From Halomonas sp. JB37 (GTDB lineage Bacteria; Pseudomonadota; Gammaproteobacteria; Pseudomonadales; Halomonadaceae), in the NCBI RefSeq assembly GCF_002332255.1, contig NZ_NRGW01000001.1, positions 434,001-498,000 of the forward strand: a DNA stretch of 64,000 nucleotides, read 5' to 3'. The notes under the pieces were generated by a model that saw nothing but the letters and a program-made list of their open reading frames with translations, did no database searches and was not told the origin of the DNA. Of this stretch, positions 18,032-26,564 are shown piece by piece. The translations under genes and the position numbers were made by a program. Position 1 is the stretch's first letter, and each line of letters begins with the position of its first letter.

Positions 18032-18895
18032 ATGACGCACAGCATGACCGCCTTCGCCCGCACCGAGCAGGCCGCCCCCTTTGGCACCCTGCAGGTCGAA
18101 ATTCGCTCGGTTAATCAGCGCTACTTAGAGCCACATTTCCGCCTACATGAAAGCCTACGGGATTTAGAACCGGTGCTGCGCGAAGCACTGCGTACTCGCC
18201 TGGCCCGTGGCAAAGTGGAGTGCAGCGTGCGGTTCGAGAGTTCCGAAACTGCTCAAGCGCCGGCGGTGAACGCCCAGCGGTTAAAAGAGATTGCCGACGC
18301 CCTAGTCGCCATTCAGCAGCAGGTGTCCAGCGCCGTGCCGCCCACCACGCTCGCGCTTCTCAATCAGCCCGGCGTAATGGAAACCCAACACCTGGATCAA
18401 GACGCCATCAAAGCCGCTGCTAAAACTCTGTTCGACCAGGCGTTGAATGAACTGATCGACGCGCGCGCCCGTGAAGGTGAAAAGCTCGCCGAGATGATCA
18501 CCTCTCGCCTGACAGCGGTAAGCGAGCAGGTCGCTACCGTCAAAAGCCTGCTGCCGCAGATTCTGGAGCGCCAGCGCGCTCAATTGCTGGAGCGTTTGGA
18601 GGTCGCCAAGACCGAACTCGACCCGCAACGCCTGGAAGCCGAGCTGGTGCTGGTGGCGCAAAAAGCCGACGTAGACGAAGAACTGGACCGCCTAACCGCG
18701 CACATCGACGAAGTGCGCCACCAGCTCGCCCAGAAAGGCCCTAAAGGCCGCCGCCTGGATTTCCTGATGCAGGAGCTTAACCGCGAAGCCAACACGCTCT
18801 CGTCGAAATCTGTGGTGGCCGAGACGACCCGCTGTGCGGTAGAACTGAAGGTGCTGATTGAGCAGATGCGCGAGCAAATACAGAACATTGAGTAG
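18032..18895 (+). CDS. yicC: YicC-family endoribonuclease
   Basis: 287-residue member of the YicC family (YicC_N plus DUF1732), reported in E. coli as an endoribonuclease acting on small RNA. The start MTHSMTAFARTEQ, the block VEIRSVNQRYLEPHFR and the C-terminal KGPKGRRLDFLMQELNREANT followed by LKVLIEQMREQIQNIE are all typical. The ATG at 18032 is the family start. In relatives it is followed by gmk; here about 24 kb separates them. Its last 175 bp are repeated, diverged, at 22428. Confidence 0.92.
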   Translation: MTHSMTAFARTEQAAPFGTLQVEIRSVNQRYLEPHFRLHESLRDLEPVLREALRTRLARGKVECSVRFESSETAQAPAVNAQRLKEIADALVAIQQQVSSAVPPTTLALLNQPGVMETQHLDQDAIKAAAKTLFDQALNELIDARAREGEKLAEMITSRLTAVSEQVATVKSLLPQILERQRAQLLERLEVAKTELDPQRLEAELVLVAQKADVDEELDRLTAHIDEVRHQLAQKGPKGRRLDFLMQELNREANTLSSKSVVAETTRCAVELKVLIEQMREQIQNIE

Positions 18896-19214
18896 ATTAT
18901 TTAGCACGCTGAGGAGCGTTGCCAGAACTATGTTTATGCGAGTGTGTGAAGTGATCGCGGCCAGTAACAGTAGACGCTTCAGCAACCTAATACGTTGCGA
19001 TGAGACCATGGCAAGAGAGGTAACATTAATGCAGACAAAAATCGTATATCCACTATCCAGCTGCCTACCGACATGAAACATGGTACTTATTGACTGTGCT
19101 GGTATTGCCACAGAGGGCAAAATTGCTAGATCTTTTTCGCAAAATTAATCAGTAACGGCAGGCCTTAATGGCCCGCCAATTCCTTATTTTAAAACCACTT
19201 TTTGCGAGATTTAC
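18896..19214. other. Gene-poor spacer after yicC
   Basis: 319 bp without a convincing gene. Short open frames on either strand show no family signature. I see no strong hairpin with a T run. The stretch directly follows yicC and may be the left junction of the inserted stress module. Confidence 0.5.
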
Positions 19215-19625
19215 TCAGCTTCCGCGATAGGTAGAATACCCATAAGGGCTAAGCAGCAAAGGCACATGATAATGCTGCTCGGTATCGTCCACTTGGAAGG
19301 GCACGGGGATATTGGGGAAGAATGTGTCAGTATCATGCGCCTCAAACCATTCGCCAGTTTCGAATGTCACCCGATAAACACCGGATATGAACGTTTCATC
19401 GGCTGGATAAAGCGCTGATATACGGCCACTTTCGTCGGTAGTCGCGGTCGCTAACAATTCCCAACCGGTATCGGTGCGACGCTCAAGTTCAACGTCAACA
19501 CCTTGTGACGGCTGACCGGTTTGAATGTTGAGCACATGGACGCTCAGCGGATTATCGGCCGCAAGCGCTGTCGTCGCGACACTGCTGAGAATAATACCGG
19601 CGAGTAGTGCAGAAAATGTTTTCAT
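19215..19625 (-). CDS. hiuH: Periplasmic 5-hydroxyisourate hydrolase (transthyretin-like)
   Basis: 136-residue exported transthyretin-related protein. A signal peptide (MKTFSALLAGIILSSVATTALA) precedes LSVHVLNIQTGQPSQGVDVELER, and the protein ends with the diagnostic tetrapeptide YRGS. The family hydrolyses 5-hydroxyisourate; E. coli HiuH (YedX) is also periplasmic and lies beside the hprRS (yedWV) two-component genes, with which it is co-regulated. The same partnership occurs here: hiuH follows the HbpS-like gene by 53 bp on the same strand, probably in one operon divergent from hprRS. No other purine-catabolism gene is nearby, so urate may not be the real context. Confidence 0.88.
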   Translation of the reverse strand: MKTFSALLAGIILSSVATTALAADNPLSVHVLNIQTGQPSQGVDVELERRTDTGWELLATATTDESGRISALYPADETFISGVYRVTFETGEWFEAHDTDTFFPNIPVPFQVDDTEQHYHVPLLLSPYGYSTYRGS

Positions 19626-19678
19626 GAAAAATACCTTTATATCGTCGTTTTATGAAGATTGCAGTGAGTTAGGGAGCG

Positions 19679-20173
19679 TTAGCTATCGCCGATAACGTGT
19701 TCAATTGCCGTTAAGGCGCAACCCTCATCAATAGCAGAACCACCTGCACCAGCAACGCCGAGTGCTCCTATGAGTTCGCCCCCGAATCGTAGTGGTACGC
19801 CGCCACCTAACAACAGCAGCTCGTCTAGTGTGTTCAAGTTGGCTGATTCGGGATCCTGGCGAGCGTGCTCCGATAATGCACGGCTGGTGGTATTCGTCGA
19901 CAGTGAGGTAAATGCCTTACGCTGCGCGGCCAACGTGTTGTGGGGGCCGATATTATCGTCGCGCTGCAAAGCGACCAGATTGCCACCGCGGTCAACAGCC
20001 GCCACGACAGCGGTCCGGCCATCGGCATGACAAGCTTCAAGAGAGGCATTCACTAGGCGATTAGCCATATCTAGCGAGAGGCTTTGCTGCTGGACAGGGC
20101 CTGTTCCGGCCAGCGCGCTGCCCGCCACTAAGAGGGCACCGAGCAGTGGCAGTCGAGCAAATCGTGATGTCAT
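19679..20173 (-). CDS. Secreted GlcG/HbpS-family haem-binding-like protein
   Basis: About 164-residue exported protein of the GlcG/HbpS (DUF336) family. A signal peptide (ARLPLLGALLVAGSALA) is followed by LDMANRLVNASLEACHADGR, VVAAVDRGGNLVALQRDD and ALGVAGAGGSAIDEGCA, all typical of the family. HbpS of Streptomyces binds haem and signals redox stress to a sensor kinase; whether this protein does so is inference. The ATG at 20173 follows AAGGATATT. It is the first gene of the minus-strand unit facing hprR, with the HprR box about 67 bp upstream. Confidence 0.8.
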   Translation of the reverse strand: MTSRFARLPLLGALLVAGSALAGTGPVQQQSLSLDMANRLVNASLEACHADGRTAVVAAVDRGGNLVALQRDDNIGPHNTLAAQRKAFTSLSTNTTSRALSEHARQDPESANLNTLDELLLLGGGVPLRFGGELIGALGVAGAGGSAIDEGCALTAIEHVIGDS

Positions 20174-20239
20174 GAGAATATCCTTGTGAGTTGATGGTGA
20201 CATCCTGACAGGCCGAGTGCGTCAATTACCTGACGGCAG

Positions 20240-20257
20240 CATTACAGATTTGTAATG
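20240..20257. promoter_or_regulatory. HprR/CusR-type box
   Basis: The sequence CATTACAGATTTGTAATG differs at only two central positions from the E. coli consensus shared by CusR and HprR (CATTACAAnnTTGTAATG, recalled from the literature). It sits between the divergent HbpS-like/hiuH unit and hprRS, 51 bp before the hprR start, so it likely serves both promoters. Confidence 0.85.
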
Positions 20258-20308
20258 TGACAAAGCGATTGATCTAGCTAATCTGTATCAATTTCGCGGG
20301 GAGGCGGT

Positions 20309-20980
20309 ATGCGTATCCTAGTGGTAGAAGACGAGCACAAAACCGCAGACTATCTATGTAGGGGCCTGGGGGAGTCGGGATATCGTGTTGAGGTCGCCCT
20401 CAATGGATATGATGCGCAGCACTTGATCACCGAGAGCGAGTTTGATCTGATTATTCTTGACGTCATGCTGCCCGGTCTTGACGGCTGGCAGCTGCTGCAA
20501 CTGATCCGTGGTCGTAGCCAAGTGCCGGTGCTGTTTTTGACGGCCATGGATGCGGTGGAGTATCGCGTCAAGGGGTTAGAGCTGGGTGCCGACGACTATT
20601 TGGTTAAACCGTTCTCTTTTGTCGAATTGCTAGCCCGAGTACGTACTCTATTGCGCCGCAGCCCACCTCGCGAGAGAGAGCATTTTCGTGCGGCTGATCT
20701 GGAAATGGACGTGCTGCGACGACGGGTGACTCGTCAAGGTGAGCGCATTGCTCTGACCAATAAGGAATTTTCATTACTGGAGCTGTTTCTTGATCGGGAA
20801 GGCGAAGTGTTATCGCGCACTTATATCGCTTCGCGGGTGTGGCAAATGAATTTTGACAGCGATACCAATGTCGTCGAAGTGGCCGTGCGTCGACTTCGTG
20901 CAAAAGTGGACGACCCTTATTCTCGTAAGCTGATACACACCGAACGTGGCATGGGTTACGTACTTGAGGACCGCGTTTGA
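20309..20980 (+). CDS. hprR: HprR/CusR-like response regulator
   Basis: 223-residue OmpR-family regulator. The receiver has ED at 7-8, phospho-acceptor Asp51 (IILDVMLPG), Thr in FLTAMD and Lys in YLVKPFSF. The winged helix includes [20 protein letters not shown] and the C-terminal [12 protein letters not shown] typical of the CusR/CopR/HprR group. A strong ribosome site GGGGAGG precedes the ATG. Pairing with hiuH and the CATTACA-type box favours HprR (peroxide/hypochlorite response) over CusR (copper). The stop overlaps the kinase start (TGATG). Confidence 0.85.
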   Translation: MRILVVEDEHKTADYLCRGLGESGYRVEVALNGYDAQHLITESEFDLIILDVMLPGLDGWQLLQLIRGRSQVPVLFLTAMDAVEYRVKGLELGADDYLVKPFSFVELLARVRTLLRRSPPREREHFRAADLEMDVLRRRVTRQGERIALTNKEFSLLELFLDREGEVLSRTYIASRVWQMNFDSDTNVVEVAVRRLRAKVDDPYSRKLIHTERGMGYVLEDRV

Positions 20981-22350
20981 TGCCCGCTCCGAACTCCCTA
21001 GCGACTCGCCTGTCGCTGATGTTCGCGCTGGTCAGTGTGCTGCTGCTGGGCAGTATTGGTGCCTACCTCTATCACTCGTTAACACGTGAAATTGCTTGGC
21101 GTGATGATCAAATGCTACATGGACGTCTTGAGCGTATGCAAACGCTGCTCGATGACGCCGAGAGTATAGCTACGCTTCGCCAGCGTCCTAAGCTCTATGC
21201 CAATATGTTGGGCAATCGCGACAGCCTGTTGTGGATACTGGATGCCGAAGGCCAAGTGTTGATTGACGTCAACCCGAGCGACCTACCCGTGCCCCAGTTA
21301 CCGATGACGGACACCATCCGTTTTGAGAATACTACCGGCTCAATACAGGCAAGATTGGCATGGCAAACACTTGAACAAGGCGGGCGGCCGCTCACGCTTA
21401 TCGCCGGTAAGTTGCTTGATGAGCGTCGTCAGATGCTGACGGCCTATCGGCTTCGACTTTGGTTGGCTCTTGTGATGGGCGCGCTACTTGCCTTCGTGCT
21501 CGGGTGGGGAGTCAGTCGGCACGGCCTAGAGCCGTTGCGCCGCTTGGCTGAACAGTCTAATCGCATCAACATAAGACAGTTGGATCGGCGCTTGAATGTC
21601 GCAGGAGAAGCAAAGAAAATCAGTGGCTTAAGCCATGGATTGAACCTAATGCTAGACCGGCTGGAAGAAGGTTTTTCTCAGCTGTCCCGACACTCCGCAG
21701 ACATGGCCCATGAGCTGCGAACACCGTTAACCAACCTATTGGGACAAACACAGCATACGCTGCGGCGGGAAAGAGAGACTGCAGAATATCGGCAGGTGCT
21801 TGAATCGAATATTGAAGAGTACGAGCGTCTTTCGAGAATGATCGATAGCATGCTGTTTCTGGCACGGACCGAGAATCCTTCAACAGCGTTAACATTTGAT
21901 GAAGTAGACCTCGGAGTATTGGTAGCTCAGCTATGTGATTACTTCGAAGGTATGGCGGAAGACGACGGACGAACGCTCGTCAATCAGTCGAGTGGTACCG
22001 TTGTTGCCAATCGCGATTTGCTACGCACAGCGTTGGCCAATCTGATCGCCAATGCGCTTCGCCACGGCCGTTCCGAAACGCCTATTCATATTACGACGAT
22101 GAGCATGGAGGATCGGCTCGAACTACGCGTTCATAATCTCGGCACGGCCATCTCCCCTGATAACCTGCAACGGGTTTTCGAACGGTTTTATCGCTGTGAT
22201 TCGGCGCGAGCCGGTGTAGCCGATTCAGGAGGACTAGGACTGGCCATCGTCCGTTCGATTATCCAATGGCACGGTGGTGACGTGCGTGTCGAAAGTAATA
22301 ATGAAACAGGCACGACCTTTATTCTGTCACTACTGCGCTTGGGCATGTGA
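20980..22350 (+). CDS. hprS: HprS/CusS-like sensor histidine kinase
   Basis: 456-residue inner-membrane kinase of the heavy-metal sensor (CusS/HprS) family. Two membrane helices (about residues 10-30 and 160-182) enclose a periplasmic sensor domain. HAMP follows, then the H box SADMAHELRTPLTNLLGQ, N box LANLIANALRHGR and G box SGGLGLAIV. Its ATG overlaps the hprR stop. In E. coli, HprS senses reactive oxygen or chlorine species through periplasmic or membrane Cys and Met residues; the sensor domain here is Met-containing, but the ligand is not proven. Confidence 0.84.
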   Translation: MPAPNSLATRLSLMFALVSVLLLGSIGAYLYHSLTREIAWRDDQMLHGRLERMQTLLDDAESIATLRQRPKLYANMLGNRDSLLWILDAEGQVLIDVNPSDLPVPQLPMTDTIRFENTTGSIQARLAWQTLEQGGRPLTLIAGKLLDERRQMLTAYRLRLWLALVMGALLAFVLGWGVSRHGLEPLRRLAEQSNRINIRQLDRRLNVAGEAKKISGLSHGLNLMLDRLEEGFSQLSRHSADMAHELRTPLTNLLGQTQHTLRRERETAEYRQVLESNIEEYERLSRMIDSMLFLARTENPSTALTFDEVDLGVLVAQLCDYFEGMAEDDGRTLVNQSSGTVVANRDLLRTALANLIANALRHGRSETPIHITTMSMEDRLELRVHNLGTAISPDNLQRVFERFYRCDSARAGVADSGGLGLAIVRSIIQWHGGDVRVESNNETGTTFILSLLRLGM

Positions 22351-22427
22351 GCACCGTCTATTGCTGCTCAGTCGGTCTTCACTCGTGACGTCAGCCAGAG
22401 TAATGACGCCCTAAGTTTATTGTTGTG

Positions 22428-22671
22428 CCAGCTCGCCCAGAAGGGCCCTAAAGGCCGCCGCCTAGACTTCCTGATGCAGGAACCCAACCGTGAAGCCAAC
22501 ACGCTCTCGTCGAAATTCGTGGTGGCTGAGACGACCCGCTGCGCGGTGGAGCTTAAAGTATTGATCGAGCCGTTCAGAGAACCAATCCAAAAGATGAGCC
22601 GCTTGAGCTACATTGATAAGTACACTATGACTAAAGATTGTTATAGAGCAAAAGAGGCGTATAATTTCTGA
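22428..22671 (+). pseudogene. Diverged duplicate of the yicC 3' end
   Basis: The first 175 bp align without gaps to the end of yicC (18721-18895). By hand count 109 of the first 120 bases are identical, after which identity falls. The copy has lost the stop codon (reading on to 22671), has no N-terminal part, and bears substitutions unlikely in a working YicC (ELNRE to EPNRE, EQMREQ to EPFREP). It marks the right edge of the hprRS/hiuH module. The divergence suggests an old duplication or import of a foreign yicC end, not a recent copying error. Confidence 0.85.
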
Positions 22672-22708
22672 CTATTAATTAGCGTGCTAACATAAGCGTG
22701 GTCTGTCG

Positions 22709-23275
22709 ATGAAATTTATTAAAAACAACGCAGTAAAGACACTCCGTCTTTCCCGGCGTGAGCTGCTGGGTGGTATGGCGGCTGTTTCCGCTGCCGCCTT
22801 TTTCCCCTGGGCGACGCGTACCTGGGCGGATAGTCCCGGTGCTACCAGCGAGCAAGCAATCCAAGATTTTCTGATGCTTTCCGAGCGTTTAACCGGGAGA
22901 GAGGCGCTAGATGCCCGCATCGCCGGGCGCGTTTGGCAGGCATTGCTGGATAGCGACGAGCGCTTTGCTGATCGTCAGCGGTTGCTGGCCCAGGCGATGG
23001 ATGATGCCAATCTTATCGATATGCGCAGCTTCAAAGCCTTTGCTGCTACCCAGCCAGAAGCGTTAACGCAAACGGCGGTGGCGATTATCAGTGCTTGGTA
23101 TCTAGGCTTCACCGGCAGCGTGCAAGGTCATAGCGCGACCGATAACACCCGCTTTATTACCTATACCGGGGCACTGATGTTTGAGCCGACTATCGATGCC
23201 ACGGTTATTCCGACGTATTCCCGCGGTCACTCCGACTATTGGGTCGATCCGCCTGCCAGCATCGCCACTGATTAA
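22709..23275 (+). CDS. Tat-exported small subunit of a membrane FAD dehydrogenase
   Basis: 188-residue protein with a twin-arginine signal (LSRRELLGGMAAVSAAAFF) and the family block IISAWYLGFTGSVQ near residue 130. This matches the small (gamma) subunit of gluconate, sorbitol or fructose dehydrogenase complexes, which escorts the flavoprotein through the Tat pathway. It starts the three-gene operon: the GMC flavoprotein follows after 88 bp and the triheme cytochrome after that. Confidence 0.8.
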   Translation: MKFIKNNAVKTLRLSRRELLGGMAAVSAAAFFPWATRTWADSPGATSEQAIQDFLMLSERLTGREALDARIAGRVWQALLDSDERFADRQRLLAQAMDDANLIDMRSFKAFAATQPEALTQTAVAIISAWYLGFTGSVQGHSATDNTRFITYTGALMFEPTIDATVIPTYSRGHSDYWVDPPASIATD

Positions 23276-23363
23276 TTCTTACTTATACCAAAGTACGCCC
23301 CCGGCCTGCTAATAGGTGTCGGGTCGAGCGTATTGATTCTTTTATTCAGGACCGTTTATTACC

Positions 23364-24953
23364 ATGGCTACGCAATTTGACGCGGATGTGATTGTTATCG
23401 GCTCGGGCGCACTAGGCAACAACGCCGCCTTTGAGCTCGCTCAGCAGGGCAAATCGGTGATTATTCTTGAGGCGGGTGAGCATGTGCCGCGCTGGAAAAT
23501 TGTTGAAAATTTCCGCACCTCTTCGCGCAAGGGAAATTTCAACGACCCTTACCCCAACGCACCGTGGGCGCCGACGTCGTACCAGGAAAATTATATCGAA
23601 AACACCGGCGATTTCGATCTGTTCCCCGGCATGTTGAAACTGGTCGGCGGCACCACGTGGCACTGGGCGGCGGCAACGTGGCGCTATATTCCCAACGATA
23701 TGAAGCTTAAAACGCTTTACGGCGTAGGGCGCGACTGGCCGATTGAGTATGACGAGTTAGAGCCTTACTACGTGTGCGCTGAAAAAGCCTTGGGCGTTTC
23801 AGGCAGCGATACCGATGACCAAAGCGGCCAGGGTGGCGATGCTTGGCCGCCGCGCTCGGAGCCTTACCCCGTTTCCCCCGAGGGTGATACCTATTATTTT
23901 CAGCGCATTAGGGATCGAATCAGCGCTGAAGACTACCGTTTCATCCACGAGCCTAACGCTCGTACTCATAAGCCCTGGGACGGTCGCCCGGCGTGCAGCG
24001 GCAATAATAACTGCATGCCGGTATGCCCGATTGGCGCCATGTACAGCGGCGATGTCCACGCTCGCCATGCTGAAAACGCGGGCGCTAAGCTGATCACCGA
24101 TGCTACCGCCTATCATCTTGAAAAAGGTGACAACGGTAAAATCGCGGCTGTGCACTATCGCAGCTCCAACGGTGACGACACTCGCCTGACCGCAAAGTAC
24201 TTTATTGTCGCCGCCCACGGCCTGGAAACGCCCAAACTGCTGCTGCTTTCAGAGGTGGCCAACTCCTCGGATCAGGTGGGCCGTAACCTGATGGATCACA
24301 CCGGCATGGGGCTTCAGTTTCTGGCCGATGAACCGGTCTGGCCGGGCCGCGGGCCTGTTCAGCAGGGCGGGATCTTCAACTGGCGCGATGGCGACTTTCG
24401 CCGCGAACACTCAGCCATTAAGCATGCATTAACCAATATGGTGCCCAACACGGCCGTCACTCAGCGCCTGCTGGATAATTTGATTGTAGGCCCGGAACTC
24501 GACGACCGAATCCGCCATGACGCCGCCCGCTGGGTAGATATCTCCACGGTGTTTGAGATGTTGCCCCATGCCCATAACACCGTTCGGCCCAGCACACGCT
24601 ACAAGGATGCCTTGGGCATTCCCATGCTGACGGTTAACTACAGCGTAGATAACTACGTAAAAGCGGCGGCTGATGTCGCGAAACGTGACTACGCCAACTT
24701 TGTGCGCATCATGGGCGGCCAGGTCATCGAAGACGATACCGGCTGGCAAAACCGAGATCACTTAATGGGGACCGTGATCATGGGCGACAGAGCCGAAGAC
24801 TCTGTAGTGAACGGCGAATGCCGCACCTGGGATCACGATAACCTGTTCCTTGCGACCACCGGTGTTATCCCCGCGTCAGGGGTGATCAATCCCACGCTTG
24901 CCGGTGTTGCTTTGAGTATTCGCATTGCCGACATCATCGCCAAGGAGATCTAA
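23364..24953 (+). CDS. GMC-family flavoprotein dehydrogenase, large subunit
   Basis: 529-residue FAD-dependent oxidoreductase. The dinucleotide-binding motif VIGSGALGNNAAFELAQQG (residues about 10-28) is followed by a glycine-rich FAD loop (KLVGGTTWHWAAATW). A cysteine cluster CSGNNNCMPVCPIGA around 210-224 matches the [3Fe-4S] site of bacterial FAD glucose and fructose dehydrogenases. The C-terminal block NLFLATTGVIPASGVINPTLAGVAL carries the GMC active-site region. It has no signal of its own, so it should be exported with the Tat small subunit and pass electrons to the adjacent triheme cytochrome. Substrate (gluconate, sorbitol, fructose or another polyol) is undetermined. Confidence 0.87.
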   Translation: MATQFDADVIVIGSGALGNNAAFELAQQGKSVIILEAGEHVPRWKIVENFRTSSRKGNFNDPYPNAPWAPTSYQENYIENTGDFDLFPGMLKLVGGTTWHWAAATWRYIPNDMKLKTLYGVGRDWPIEYDELEPYYVCAEKALGVSGSDTDDQSGQGGDAWPPRSEPYPVSPEGDTYYFQRIRDRISAEDYRFIHEPNARTHKPWDGRPACSGNNNCMPVCPIGAMYSGDVHARHAENAGAKLITDATAYHLEKGDNGKIAAVHYRSSNGDDTRLTAKYFIVAAHGLETPKLLLLSEVANSSDQVGRNLMDHTGMGLQFLADEPVWPGRGPVQQGGIFNWRDGDFRREHSAIKHALTNMVPNTAVTQRLLDNLIVGPELDDRIRHDAARWVDISTVFEMLPHAHNTVRPSTRYKDALGIPMLTVNYSVDNYVKAAADVAKRDYANFVRIMGGQVIEDDTGWQNRDHLMGTVIMGDRAEDSVVNGECRTWDHDNLFLATTGVIPASGVINPTLAGVALSIRIADIIAKEI

Positions 24954-24954
24954 C

Positions 24955-26376
24955 ATGCGCTTGCCGTCCTCTTGGCTCCTAGGTGTCGCTTTTATGTTTT
25001 CGTTGGCCAGCCATGCAAGTGGTGCCGCTAGCCCCAGTAACGCAGCGAATGTGGATGACGAGCTGATCCAACAAGGCGAGTATCTTGCGCGTGCCGCTGA
25101 TTGTTCCGCCTGCCACCGTCCGCCGGAAGAGTCTGGGCAGCCTTTTGCAGGGGGTTACGTCATTGCCTCGCCCATGGGCGATATTATTGCCAGCAATATC
25201 ACGCCCTCCCGCGAATATGGTATTGGCGACTACTCAGAAGCACAGTTTAAACGTGCGCTAACCGAAGGTATTCGTGCCGACGGCGCTCATCTTTATCCCG
25301 CCATGCCTTACACCGCGTATAGCGGCTTAACCGACGATGACATTCACGCGCTGTATAGCTACTTTATGCACGGGGTTGAAGCGGTCGACGAGCCGACGCC
25401 TGAAACATCGCTGCCGTTTCCCTTTAACCTCCGCGTGAGCATGGCCGCATGGAATTTCTTATTCCTGGATGACGCCTATACTCACGATCCGGAACAAAGT
25501 GACACTCTCAACCGTGGCCGCTATTTAGTCGATACGCTGGGGCATTGCAGCGCCTGCCATACGCCGCGTAACGCGCTGATGGGGGAAAACAATGACCGCT
25601 ATCTGGCAGGTGCCAACGTCGGTGGATGGTATGCGCCCAATATTACCTCCGATGCCAGCGGGATCGGCAACTGGAGCGTTGAAGAGCTGGTGCAGTACCT
25701 GCGTACTGGCCACGTTGAGAATCAAGCACAGGCCGGTGGCGGCATGGCTGAGGCGATAGAGCACAGCCTGCGCTATTTAAGCGATGAGGACCTGCACAGC
25801 ATGGCGGTCTACTTGAAGCAGGTGCCGCCCACGGCGACAGGCCCGGCCATTGATGTAAGCCAGGCACCCCGCGAGGTTGAACCCGTAAGCCCAGCCACGC
25901 TGGAGCCGCTGCGCAACGATGACCCTCAGGCCATGAGTGATGGTAAACGTACCGACGGCCAGACGCTTTATAACGGCGCCTGTGCCAGCTGCCACCAGAT
26001 CGACGGGCAGGGCACCGATGATCAGTTCTACCCCTCGCTGATACACAATACCGCGACTCAGGGACCCAACGCCGATAATCTGATTATGTCGGTATTGCAG
26101 GGCGTGCATCGCGAAATCGATGACTACACCGTGGCCATGCCCGCGTTTGGCGAGCAGCTAAACGATGAGCAGATCGCTGCCGTGAGTAACTACGTGCTGA
26201 GCCAGTTCGGCAACCCCGAGCTTGACGTCGACGCTGCCCGCGTTACGGAGCTACGCCAAGGCGGCCCAACGCCGCTACTGGTGAAAGCCATGCCCTGGTT
26301 AATGGCGGCAGGCGTGATCTTCGCGCTTTTCGTGTTGGGGCTGATTGTTTTCTTGATACGGCGTAAAAGGCGGTAA
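24955..26376 (+). CDS. Membrane-anchored triheme cytochrome c subunit
   Basis: About 473-residue protein with a signal peptide, three c-type haem sites (CSACH at 50-54, CSACH at 198-202, CASCH at 343-347) and a C-terminal transmembrane helix with a basic tail (LIRRKRR). This is the layout of cytochrome subunits of gluconate, alcohol and sorbitol dehydrogenases, which hand electrons to ubiquinone or an oxidase. The ATG at 24955 follows AAGGAG and lies one base after the flavoprotein stop region, so translation is tightly linked. A weak GC hairpin near 26393-26416 may end the transcript. Confidence 0.88.
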   Translation: MRLPSSWLLGVAFMFSLASHASGAASPSNAANVDDELIQQGEYLARAADCSACHRPPEESGQPFAGGYVIASPMGDIIASNITPSREYGIGDYSEAQFKRALTEGIRADGAHLYPAMPYTAYSGLTDDDIHALYSYFMHGVEAVDEPTPETSLPFPFNLRVSMAAWNFLFLDDAYTHDPEQSDTLNRGRYLVDTLGHCSACHTPRNALMGENNDRYLAGANVGGWYAPNITSDASGIGNWSVEELVQYLRTGHVENQAQAGGGMAEAIEHSLRYLSDEDLHSMAVYLKQVPPTATGPAIDVSQAPREVEPVSPATLEPLRNDDPQAMSDGKRTDGQTLYNGACASCHQIDGQGTDDQFYPSLIHNTATQGPNADNLIMSVLQGVHREIDDYTVAMPAFGEQLNDEQIAAVSNYVLSQFGNPELDVDAARVTELRQGGPTPLLVKAMPWLMAAGVIFALFVLGLIVFLIRRKRR

Positions 26377-26462
26377 GTGATGCTTTTAAAGTGACGCCAT
26401 CCGTTGGGGTGGCGTTGGTTGATGGTGAAAAGTGTAGAGGCAAGAGAAATGAGTAGGATGGT

Positions 26463-26503
26463 CAAAAAATCGACTATTCACGGCATTGATTGCCGTGAAT
26501 AGT
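26463..26503 (-). terminator. Rho-independent terminator of the hsd-mkoC operon
   Basis: 13-bp perfect stem ACTATTCACGGCA / TGCCGTGAATAGT with a 5-nt loop. Read on the minus strand it is followed by CGATTTTTTGAC, a proper T run. It lies about 60 bp beyond the mkoC stop and has no T run on the plus side. Confidence 0.88.
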
Positions 26504-26564
26504 GACTACGTTAAGCCAGTATGGAAAATCTAAAATGGATAGTCGTATTGTTAAATGCAGTGTG

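Noticed and set aside
18896-22427. Transposon or prophage as carrier of the hprRS module
   Set aside because: No transposase, integrase or terminal inverted repeats seen; only the duplicated yicC end marks the borders.
26393-26416. GC hairpin after the triheme cytochrome gene as a terminator
   Set aside because: Stem has a wobble pair and only a weak T content follows; not strong enough to list as a terminator.
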